Assembly: GCA_018902755.1 (NCBI GenBank)
Contig: JAHIQI010000056.1
Coordinates: 1 to 64,000 of the forward strand
Length of the DNA stretch: 64,000 nucleotides
Direction of reading: 5' to 3'
From: Pseudomonadota bacterium
Lineage (GTDB): Bacteria; Desulfobacterota; Desulfarculia; Desulfarculales; Desulfarculaceae
Shown: in pieces, positions 15,638 through 23,144 of the stretch
Position numbering within the stretch: position 1 is the stretch's first letter
Layout: the number at the start of each line of letters is the position of its first letter
Notes under the pieces: model-generated
Database searches by the model: none
The model's input: only the letters and a program-made list of their open reading frames with translations
What the model was told of the DNA's origin: nothing
Made by a program: the position numbers and the translations under genes

Positions 15638-17503
15638 TTAGCCGATCAGGTCGACGACTTCCTTCTTCTCGAACTTCCACTCACCGTCCTTGAAAGTGCA
15701 GTTCACGAAGCACTTCCAGTTGGCCTCGTCCATCTTGGGAGTGTCGGCGCGGAAGTAGTAGCCGGGCCAACGGGTCTCCTCGCGGAAGAGGATGGTGCGC
15801 ACGTGGGCCTCAGCCTGCCACATGCGGTGGGTGTTCTCCCAGCAGCGCTCCAGCTCGTAGCTGTCCTCGGCCGCCAGTTTCTTGGCGTCTTCCTTCAGCA
15901 TGTCCAGGAGCTCGAGACCGCGCTCCAGAAGGGCCTTGGAAGTCTTGAAGGCGCTGACCACGCCACCAGCGTACTCGTCCATGATCTTCTGCAAACGGAA
16001 CATGAAGCTCATGGGACGGATGTAGTGGGGGTTGATCTCCGGGTCGGTGGTCATGCCCTTGTTGGCCTCGAAGAGGTCCAGGGGAGCCAAGCAGGAAGCC
16101 TTGAGAGCCTCCACGTCACCGACGCTGGGCTGGCTGTTGTTATCCAGGATGAACCGGATAGCTTGCTTGCCCGCGTAACGGCCCTCGGCGTGAGAACCGC
16201 TGGAGAACTTGTGGCTGCTGGCGCCCGTGCCGTCACCGGCACTGAACAGGCCCTGCACCGTGGTCATGTTGCCGTAACCCCACTTGTAGGGGGTCTCGAG
16301 ATCTTCGGGGCCGGAAACCCAGGCACCGGAACCGCCGGAGTGAGAACCGATGAAGTAAGGCTCGCACGCGGCGATCTCAGAGCGGCTCTTCTCGGGGTAG
16401 ATGTTGCTGGCGGCCCACAGGATGGCCTGGCTCACGGTCATGTCCAGGAAGTCTTCCCAGGCCTCGGCCTCCAGGGACTTCATCTTCTTTTTGAAGGCCT
16501 TCTCGTCGGGAGCGGCGGCGGCCAACTTCTGGATGGCCTCGGCGGTCTCCATGTACAACGGGCCCAGGCCCGCGTCGACATCGAGCATGCCAAGGTAGTT
16601 ACGCAGGTTGGCCGGGATCGGCTTCACCAGACCATAGGGGGCCCAGTTCTGCAGCTCGGCTTTGCGCTCCACCATGTACTCGCCGCCGGTCGCGCTGGTA
16701 GCACGGCTCTTGAACAGCAGGAACCACGCACCCACCGGGCCGTAAGCGTCTTTGAAGCGCACGGGGATGAAGCGGATCTCCTGGCAGGTCATCTCGGCAC
16801 CGGCCTGGATGGTGAAGTAGGCGCTGGAGCCGCTGTTGAAGGGCGGGTACCAGGAACGGCCCAGACCCTCGCCCACGCTCCGGGGACGGAACACGTGCAC
16901 CGCGCCGCCCATCATGGCGCAAACCGCCTTGGCCTTGAATACGTAGAACTTGTTCTCGCGGGTGCTGAAGCCGTAGGCGCCAGCCACGCGATCGCCGTCC
17001 ATGATGGGACCGACGATGAACACGCGCTCGATGATTTCGAAGCCGGCGTCGTTCATGGCGTTCTTGGCCGCTTCGGCCACGATCACCTTGTAGGACTCGC
17101 CGTTGATCATGATCTGCCAACGACCCTCGCGAACGTACTTGCCGTTCTCGTCGGTCCAGATGGGCAGACCCCATTTTTCAAACAGGTGCACGGAGCTGTC
17201 GACGTGACGGGCGATGTTGTACACCAGGTCGTCACGGGCGATGCCCATCAGGTCCTGTTTGACGTAGTTCACGTAGTCGGCGAGGGTGTTGTCGCCGGCG
17301 CCGTAGCCCACGTACTCGTTGATGGCGCTCAGGCCCATGGCCACCGCGCCGGAGCGGTCAAAAGCGGCCTTGTCGACCAAGGTCACCTTGAGGCCGTTTT
17401 TCTTGGCCCAGTAGGCAGCCTCGACGGCCGTGCCCGCGGCAGCCATGCCACCGCCACAAATCAGAAGGTCAGTGGTGACCTCCACAGTCTCAAAATTCGC
17501 CAT
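15638..17503 (-). CDS. aprA: Adenylylsulfate (APS) reductase alpha subunit
   Basis: The 621-residue flavoprotein reduces APS to sulfite and AMP, the second step of dissimilatory sulfate reduction. The FAD-binding N-terminus is 'LLICGGGMAAAGTAVEAAYWA'. Conserved active-site regions are present: 'VHVFRPRSVGEGLGRSWYPP', 'TCQEIRFIPVRFKDAYGPVG' and 'YFIGSHSGGSGAW', with 'SAGDGTGASSHKFSSGSHAE' near the isoalloxazine ring. The C-terminal 'RWPGYYFRADTP' is typical. It has an AGGAGG ribosome site and follows aprB by 30 bases. Length is slightly below the usual ~650 residues but no motif is missing. Confidence 0.98.
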   Translation of the reverse strand: MANFETVEVTTDLLICGGGMAAAGTAVEAAYWAKKNGLKVTLVDKAAFDRSGAVAMGLSAINEYVGYGAGDNTLADYVNYVKQDLMGIARDDLVYNIARHVDSSVHLFEKWGLPIWTDENGKYVREGRWQIMINGESYKVIVAEAAKNAMNDAGFEIIERVFIVGPIMDGDRVAGAYGFSTRENKFYVFKAKAVCAMMGGAVHVFRPRSVGEGLGRSWYPPFNSGSSAYFTIQAGAEMTCQEIRFIPVRFKDAYGPVGAWFLLFKSRATSATGGEYMVERKAELQNWAPYGLVKPIPANLRNYLGMLDVDAGLGPLYMETAEAIQKLAAAAPDEKAFKKKMKSLEAEAWEDFLDMTVSQAILWAASNIYPEKSRSEIAACEPYFIGSHSGGSGAWVSGPEDLETPYKWGYGNMTTVQGLFSAGDGTGASSHKFSSGSHAEGRYAGKQAIRFILDNNSQPSVGDVEALKASCLAPLDLFEANKGMTTDPEINPHYIRPMSFMFRLQKIMDEYAGGVVSAFKTSKALLERGLELLDMLKEDAKKLAAEDSYELERCWENTHRMWQAEAHVRTILFREETRWPGYYFRADTPKMDEANWKCFVNCTFKDGEWKFEKKEVVDLIG

Positions 17504-17533
17504 AGTTCCTTACCTCCTAAACCTTCGCGCCCC

Positions 17534-17989
17534 CTACAGGGTGGGCAGCGTGTCCTGGCCCGTGGAGGCCGGCTCGGTCATCAAGTTAGCGCTGTTGATG
17601 TCGCCATCGCCCGCATCGAAGCCGCCCAACGGAGCAGCCGAACCCTCAGCGGTGGTCCGGATGGGGAACTTGAAGCGTTTGACCGCGCCGTCACGGAACT
17701 TGACGGTCCACATAATGTTGTCCGAGCCGCGCAGCGGCACGACACTGGCGCCCATGGGCACGAAGTCGGCGTAACCGCGAACGTCAACCGCCTGCTGGGG
17801 GCAGATCTTGACGCAGTTGTAGCACTCCCAGCACATGCTGGGATCGCGGTTGAAGGCCTTCATCTCGCCGAAGCCAAGCGACCCGTCCTTGTCCAGGAGC
17901 ATAAGGTCGTTGGGGCAGATGTACATACAAGCGGTCTTATCCTGACCCTTGCAGCCATCGCACTTTTCAACAATGACAAAACTTGGCAT
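17534..17989 (-). CDS. aprB: APS reductase beta subunit
   Basis: The 151-residue protein is the ferredoxin-type partner of AprA. Its two [4Fe-4S] motifs are 'CDGCKGQDKTACMYICP', with the family's characteristic insertion, and 'CWECYNCVKICPQ'. Beyond them come the beta-sheet segment 'IMWTVKFRDGAVKRFKFPIRT' and the extended C-terminal tail that wraps around AprA. It hands electrons from the Qmo complex to the AprA flavin. It is the first gene of the unit, with GGAGG six bases before the ATG. Confidence 0.98.
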   Translation of the reverse strand: MPSFVIVEKCDGCKGQDKTACMYICPNDLMLLDKDGSLGFGEMKAFNRDPSMCWECYNCVKICPQQAVDVRGYADFVPMGASVVPLRGSDNIMWTVKFRDGAVKRFKFPIRTTAEGSAAPLGGFDAGDGDINSANLMTEPASTGQDTLPTL

Positions 17990-18050
17990 TTATTCCTCCG
18001 TAGTGTTGACGGGTTGACCTTTTGCAACCTGCCTAAACGACTACCAAATG

Positions 18051-18074
18051 AGCCCTACCTCCCTAGGTGGGGCT
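18051..18074 (-). promoter_or_regulatory. Leader hairpin upstream of aprB
   Basis: A 10-bp stem (18051-18060 with 18065-18074, one G-U pair on the minus strand) and a 4-base loop, about 60 bases before the aprB start. It could stabilise the highly expressed message. Confidence 0.4.
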
Positions 18075-18326
18075 AGTTCACGTCCCTAATTTCCCTACAC
18101 CTCCTTCGAGTTCCATTACCCGAGCTTGGTTTCTGCCTTACCTTTATGGGACACGTAACCAGGTCGGAACCTAGCGACGAAAACCATCGATTGTGCGTAT
18201 TGGAACAAACTATCCCGCAATCGAACCCCGCGTGTCAAGCTATTTTGCGTCGCCCCTGTGGCCCTTGGTCCCGGGCGACCCTGCGCCACATAAGGTTCGG
18301 CCTACTTTTTCCATGGGGTCGGCCTG

Positions 18327-18355
18327 TTCTAACGCAGACTTAACTTTGATGTCAA
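18327..18355 (-). promoter_or_regulatory. Candidate aprBA promoter
   Basis: On the minus strand a perfect TTGACA (18355-18350), 17 bases, then TTAGAA (18332-18327). It implies a leader of about 330 nt before aprB. Confidence 0.45.
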
Positions 18356-18710
18356 GAAAAATGTGTTAATAGTCACAAAGTCCCCCCGGCCAAGGCGGAG
18401 CCATTTCCAGGCGCCCGGTCCCATGGTGAACGCTCTCGCTTTAAGGTATTAATTCCAGCCCTTAGCCATGCGCTGGTCCGGCGGGCGGCAAGACGGCCCG
18501 ACGGGCAGCCGGTCAGGTCGCCGGGAGGTCCGCCGCCACCTCCGAAGGGGGCGAAACAGCGCCCGCCCAGCTGCCCGAAATCAAATCATCCAAAAATTTT
18601 TGAGCCCCATTTCAAGCAATCACCAGCTGAATTATGTTATTTAGGGTTGCGGTGGGAAATAGCTTCGCAAGGGCGGCCCCCAGCCGCCGAACATCCTTGG
18701 GGAGGATAAT

Positions 18711-19715
18711 ATGGACACGGACCCGCGCTACCGTGAAATGGCCGCCCGCATCGGCCTAGGGCAATCGCCGCGCATCGCCGCCTTGTTCGCCATGCTGGCC
18801 GACTCGGACGAGGCCGACCTCCTGCTGGCCCTGCCGGCGGACGTGCCCGGCGCGGCCAAAAAACTGGGGCGCGATCCGGATGAGATTCAGCGAATGGTCG
18901 ACTGGCTGTTCCTCAAGGGCCTGGTGTTCCCTTCGCGCAAAACCGACCCGCCCACCTGGCGCATGAGCCGCGACCTGGTGCAGTTCCACGACGCCACCAT
19001 CCTCTGGCCCCAGGCCCCCCCGGAGTTCCTGGACCTGTGGCGCGAGTTCATGGACCAGGAATGGTACGCCATCGCCAAGACCATCGGGGCACAGGTGAAA
19101 AAACCCTTCACCAGGGTGATCCCGGTGGGGGTGGCCATCGAGGCCCGCACCTCCATCCTCGATTTCGACTCCGTGGCCAAGATGATCGAAAAGGCCAGGA
19201 GCCTGGCGGTGACCAAGTGCACCTGCCGCCTGAGCATGCGCAACTGCGACCGCCCCCTGGAGGTTTGCCTGCAGGTGGACGGCGCGGCCGACTACAACCT
19301 GGCCCGGGGCACCGGCCGGGCGATCAGCCGGGAAGAGGCCCTGGACATCCTGCGCCAGTCCGAGGAGGCGGGCCTGGTGCACGTGACCCTCAATCGCCAC
19401 GAGGGCAACAACTTCATCTGCAACTGCTGCCCCTGCTGCTGCCAGACCATGCCGGTGTTGATCGAGGGCGGCATCCGGGTGGTGGACCCCAGCCGCTTCG
19501 TGGCCGTGGTGGAGGCCGATGAGTGCACCGCCTGCGGGACCTGCCTGGAGCGCTGCTACTTTTCGGCCATCACCTTGAGCGAGGAGGAGGGGGCCACGGC
19601 GGTGGTGGACCTTGAGCGCTGCATGGGCTGCGGCCTGTGCCTGATCACCTGCCCCACCGAGGCACTGAGCCTGGGCGAGGCCCGCGGGCCCGCCTTCGTG
19701 CCGGGCGCAGCCTAG
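18711..19715 (+). CDS. Winged-helix-like / 4Fe-4S ferredoxin fusion protein
   Basis: The 334-residue protein starts 7 bases after GGGGAGG. Residues about 20-85 look like a winged-helix DNA-binding or scaffold unit ('ADLLLALPADVPGAAKKLGRDPDEIQRMVDWLFLKGLV'). The middle holds a cysteine-rich segment ('TKCTCRLSMRNC', then 'NNFICNCCPCCCQTM'), and the C-terminus is a two-cluster ferredoxin (CTACGTCLERC and CMGCGLCLITCP). Similar proteins occur in anaerobes as uncharacterised Fe-S proteins. It is divergent from aprBA, so it could be a redox-responsive regulator of that operon or an electron carrier; neither is shown by the sequence. Confidence 0.7.
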   Translation: MDTDPRYREMAARIGLGQSPRIAALFAMLADSDEADLLLALPADVPGAAKKLGRDPDEIQRMVDWLFLKGLVFPSRKTDPPTWRMSRDLVQFHDATILWPQAPPEFLDLWREFMDQEWYAIAKTIGAQVKKPFTRVIPVGVAIEARTSILDFDSVAKMIEKARSLAVTKCTCRLSMRNCDRPLEVCLQVDGAADYNLARGTGRAISREEALDILRQSEEAGLVHVTLNRHEGNNFICNCCPCCCQTMPVLIEGGIRVVDPSRFVAVVEADECTACGTCLERCYFSAITLSEEEGATAVVDLERCMGCGLCLITCPTEALSLGEARGPAFVPGAA

Positions 19716-19861
19716 GCCGCCGGGTTCGGCCGGGACGGGATACTAGTCTTAACTATCGGCGAATTATTAGTTTTTTATAAAAACAGCCCTGGTTTCATCA
19801 GAAGATTATTACATCCGAGCCTGGCGCAGCAGTTATGGGATTGGTGGGCTGGGAGGTTTAC

Positions 19862-21022
19862 ATGGAGCGCGCCCTCAGCGGAGTAAAGGTCCTTGATCTG
19901 TCCCTGAACCTGCCCGGCCTGTACCTGGCCTGGCTCATGGCCTGTATGGGGGCTCAAGTCTTAAAAGTCGAAAACCCGGTGGGCGGCGACTACAGCCGGG
20001 GCCTCTCCGGCGAAGGGGGAGGTGATTCGCCCTACTTCGCGGCCATCAACCGGGGGAAGCAGAGCCTGGCCCTTAACCTCAAGGACCCGGCCGGGCGCGA
20101 CATCCTGCTGCGCCTGCTGGAAGATTACGACGTGTTGCTGGAAGGCTTCCGTCCGGGGGTGATGGCCCGCCTGGGCCTGGACCATTCCCTGCTCAGCCAA
20201 GTGCAGCCCCGCCTGATCCATTTGTCCATCTCCGGCTACGGCCAAGAGGGCTCCCTGGCCCAGCGGGCGGGCCACGACATCAACTACCTGGCCCTGGCCG
20301 GGGTGTTGGGGGCCACGGGGAGTTGCGACGGCGGCCTGGCCATCCCCGGGGTGCAGATCGCCGACCTGGCCGGGGGATCGCTGCTGGGCCTTTCCGGGGT
20401 GCTGGCCGCCCTTTACCAGCGGGAGCGCACCGGCCGGGGCCAGCACGTGGACGCGGCCATGTTCGACGGCTCGGTGTCCATGGCCACCCTGGTCTGGGCC
20501 GGGGTGCAGGCGGGCATCGACGCCCCCCGACCGGCGGGCATGACCCTCAACGGCGCCTTCCCCTGCTACAACCTCTACCGCACCAAGGACGGCGGCTGGT
20601 TCTCCCTGGGGGCCCTGGAGCCCAAGTTCTGGCAGGCCTTTTGCGCGGCGCTTCAGCGCCCGGAGCTCTTGGACAAGCAGTTCGCCGGGCCGGAGGTCAT
20701 CAAGGAGGTGGCGGCGATATTCGCCGGGCGTAGCCGCGATGAGTGGAGCGAGTTCTGGGCCGGTCACGATGCTTGCTGCGAGCCGGTGCTTTCCCTGCCC
20801 GAGGCGGTGGCCTCCCCTCTGGTGCGGGAGCGGGGCATGGTGGAGCCCCTGGGCCAGGGGGTCCAGTTGGCCTGCCCCCTGAAGATGTCCGGCTCGCCCC
20901 AGGCCCCCACCGATCCGCCCCCGGCCCTGGGCCAGGACACCATGGCGGTCCTGACCGGGCTGGGCCTCAGCCAAGCTGAAATAGAAAAAATGGCCGATCG
21001 GGGAGTGGTGGGCCTGGCCTAG
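19862..21022 (+). CDS. Class III (CaiB/BaiF-type) CoA-transferase or acyl-CoA racemase
   Basis: ATG 19862, six bases after GGGAGG, gives 386 residues, normal for family III. Recognisable parts are 'VKVLDLSLNLPGLYLAWLMA', 'GADVLKVE'-like 'GAQVLKVENPVGGDYSR', 'AAINRGKQSLALNLKDPAGR', 'GHDINYLALAG' with the catalytic Asp, and 'RTGRGQHVDAAMFDG'. The enzyme moves CoA between carboxylic acids or epimerises a 2-methylacyl-CoA; the 'GHDINY' context resembles alpha-methylacyl-CoA racemases. Its stop overlaps the end of the convergent RNase gene by four bases. Confidence 0.88.
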   Translation: MERALSGVKVLDLSLNLPGLYLAWLMACMGAQVLKVENPVGGDYSRGLSGEGGGDSPYFAAINRGKQSLALNLKDPAGRDILLRLLEDYDVLLEGFRPGVMARLGLDHSLLSQVQPRLIHLSISGYGQEGSLAQRAGHDINYLALAGVLGATGSCDGGLAIPGVQIADLAGGSLLGLSGVLAALYQRERTGRGQHVDAAMFDGSVSMATLVWAGVQAGIDAPRPAGMTLNGAFPCYNLYRTKDGGWFSLGALEPKFWQAFCAALQRPELLDKQFAGPEVIKEVAAIFAGRSRDEWSEFWAGHDACCEPVLSLPEAVASPLVRERGMVEPLGQGVQLACPLKMSGSPQAPTDPPPALGQDTMAVLTGLGLSQAEIEKMADRGVVGLA

Positions 21023-23001
21023 TCCTGGGCCCCTTGGGCGGCCTCGCCCTGGGGCTCGCTCCGGTCCCCACCCTGGGGCTGCTCGTCGCCGGGCTCGCTC
21101 TTGGTCTTGGCCTTGGCCCTGGCCCGGCGCTGAGCCCCGGAGGGGCGGCGGCGGCGGCGCTTCTTGGGCGCGGCCGGAGCGGCGTCCTGGGCCGGGGCCT
21201 GGCCGTTGGGTGTCTGTTCCGGGGAATTGTCCACCGGCTGGCGGAGCGGCTCCTGGGGCTGGGCCGCCGGGGCCTCGGGCTGGGGCTTCTCGTTGCCCGC
21301 GGCCTTGGCCTCGGGGGCGGGGGCCGGTTTCTTGCGGCTGCGGCGGCGCTTGCGCCCGCTGGAAGCGGGCTTGGGCGGCGCGGCCTCGGCCTGGGCCGGT
21401 TCCGGAGGCTTCGGCTTGGACGCGGGCGCGGGCGCGCGGGCTGGAGCGGGGGCGGAGCCGGAAGCGGGCGCGGGCGGCGGGGGGGCCGCCTGCTCCTGGG
21501 CCTGGGGCGGGGCGCACACGGACCAGGGATCGCCGCAGGCCTCGGTCTTGAACTCGTCCAGGGCCACCTCGTGGTCGGCCACCAACTCCAGACACACCCC
21601 GCTGCTGGACTCCAGGCGGGACAGCTCCACCCTCTTTACGTTTTGCAGGTGGTGGGCCGTCTCCGGGGCCAGGCGCACCTTGAGCCCCTTGCCGCCGTAT
21701 CCCCGGAGTTTGAGCTCCAGGTCCCGGAGCACCTTGCGGCCCAGGGCCTCGCTGGTTAAGAGCAGGCCCCGGCCCTGGCACACCGGGCAGGTGCGGGTGG
21801 AGCCGAAGTCGATGGCCGGGCGGATGCGCTGGCGGCTCATCTCCAGCAGGCCGAAGCGGCTGATGTGGCCCACCGTGGTCTTGGCCTTGTCGCCCTTGAG
21901 TGCGTCGCCCAGGGCCTTGCGCACCTTGCGCTGGTTGGCCCGGTCACGCATGTCGATGAAATCGATGACTATAAGCCCGCCCAAGTCGCGCAGGCGAAGC
22001 TGGCGGGCTATTTCGGCCGCAGCCTCCAGGTTCACCGCCAGGGCGGTGTCCTCCAGCTGCTTGCCACCGGCGGTCTTGCCGGAGTTGACGTCCACCGACA
22101 CCAGGGCCTCAGTGGGGCTGATGACGATGCTGCCCCCGGAGGGCAGGCGCACCGCGGGCTGGTACACGCTCGATATCTGCTCTTCCAGGGTGTACTTGGC
22201 GAAGATGGGGCGCTCTTGCCGGTAGAGCTTGACGATCTTCTTGCGCCGAGGGTTCACCGTGCCCACGAAGGTGCTCACCCGTTCGAACACCTCGGGGTCG
22301 TCCACCAGGATCTCGCTGAGGTCGGAGGTGAACAGGTCGCGCACCGTGCGCACCGCCAACTCCTCTTCCTTATGGATGAGGGTGCGGGGCTTGGCTTCCT
22401 TGCCCCGATTCTCCAGGTCTTCCCACAGGCGCAGTAGTTGCTTGAGGTTGGTGGTCAGGTCGCGCTTGCTGCGCCCCTCGGCGGCGGTGCGGGCGATGAC
22501 TCCCAGGTCCCCCGGCCGCTCCAGGGAATCGAGCACTTCCTTGATGCGGCTGCGCTCCTTCTCGTCGGCGATCTGGCGGGAGACTCCCACGTGGGAGTGC
22601 CCCGGGGTCAGCACCAGGTACTGGCCGGGGATGGACAAATGGGTGGTCAGGGCCGCGCCCTTGTTGCCGGTCTCTTCCTTGACCACCTGCACCAGGAGCT
22701 GGCGGCCCTTCTTGAGCACGTCCTGCAAGGGAGGCAGGCCCTTGGCCGTAGCCTGGTGGTCGCCCCAGAGGTCGTTGCGCAGGTCGGCGATCTGGAGGAA
22801 GCCGTGCTTGGGCCGCCCGTAATCTATGAAGGCGGCCTGGAGGCTGGGCTCCACGTTGGCCACCACACCCTTGTAGATGTTGCCCCTGGTCTGGGCTTGG
22901 GCGGCGGTCTCAACATAAAAGGCCTCCAAGCGGCCCTCCTCAACCACCGCCACCCGCAGTTCCTCGACCCCGGTGGCGTTTATGAGCATCTTGCGTGACA
23001 T
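21019..23001 (-). CDS. rng: Ribonuclease E/G family protein
   Basis: The 660-residue protein has the RNase E/G catalytic core: an S1-like N-terminus ('GNIYKGVVANVEPSLQAAFIDYG'), the catalytic aspartates in 'VSVDVNSGK' and 'LIVIDFIDMRD', and the zinc-link 'CPVCQGRG'. The last ~160 residues are a low-complexity Pro/Ala/Arg tail with basic patches ('KKRRRRRPSGAQRRARAK'), like the RNA- and partner-binding tail of RNase E. It processes rRNA and turns over mRNA. RNase G has no such tail, so this is an intermediate form; the symbol rne would be equally defensible. Confidence 0.93.
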   Translation of the reverse strand: MSRKMLINATGVEELRVAVVEEGRLEAFYVETAAQAQTRGNIYKGVVANVEPSLQAAFIDYGRPKHGFLQIADLRNDLWGDHQATAKGLPPLQDVLKKGRQLLVQVVKEETGNKGAALTTHLSIPGQYLVLTPGHSHVGVSRQIADEKERSRIKEVLDSLERPGDLGVIARTAAEGRSKRDLTTNLKQLLRLWEDLENRGKEAKPRTLIHKEEELAVRTVRDLFTSDLSEILVDDPEVFERVSTFVGTVNPRRKKIVKLYRQERPIFAKYTLEEQISSVYQPAVRLPSGGSIVISPTEALVSVDVNSGKTAGGKQLEDTALAVNLEAAAEIARQLRLRDLGGLIVIDFIDMRDRANQRKVRKALGDALKGDKAKTTVGHISRFGLLEMSRQRIRPAIDFGSTRTCPVCQGRGLLLTSEALGRKVLRDLELKLRGYGGKGLKVRLAPETAHHLQNVKRVELSRLESSSGVCLELVADHEVALDEFKTEACGDPWSVCAPPQAQEQAAPPPPAPASGSAPAPARAPAPASKPKPPEPAQAEAAPPKPASSGRKRRRSRKKPAPAPEAKAAGNEKPQPEAPAAQPQEPLRQPVDNSPEQTPNGQAPAQDAAPAAPKKRRRRRPSGAQRRARAKAKTKSEPGDEQPQGGDRSEPQGEAAQGAQD

Positions 23002-23078
23002 GTAGGCCAGCTTACCCGAATGCTTGAATTTTTGCTATGCAGTCGTGACAAAGTTTTTTATATGAACCCGCCGGACGC

Positions 23079-23119
23079 CAGGTGGTCCGGACCCGGCAAT
23101 ACCGGGCCCGGACCACCTG
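23079..23119 (-). terminator. Long hairpin after the giant activase gene
   Basis: A 12-bp outer stem (23079-23090 with 23108-23119) encloses an inner CCCGG/CCGGG stem. It lies between two minus-strand genes; no immediate T-run follows, so it may be a processing signal rather than an intrinsic terminator. Confidence 0.5.
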
Positions 23120-23144
23120 TTCGGCCGTGCAAAGGGGAGTCAGA

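Larger units (their letters stand above)
18000..18710. other. Long intergenic region between divergent aprBA and an Fe-S/winged-helix gene
   Basis: About 710 bases without a convincing gene; short open frames here have no ribosome sites. It contains the predicted aprBA leader with a hairpin (18051-18074), a candidate aprB promoter (18327-18355), an AT-rich patch (18590-18670), and the GGGGAGG ribosome site of the plus-strand gene at 18711. Confidence 0.6.

Noticed and set aside
15614..18076. Open frame of about 820 codons antisense to aprA and aprB
   Set aside because: It spans two genes, has no ribosome site, and its composition mirrors antisense GC bias.
18146..18343. 65-codon open frame upstream of aprB
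   Set aside because: No ribosome site and it overlaps the predicted aprB leader and promoter.
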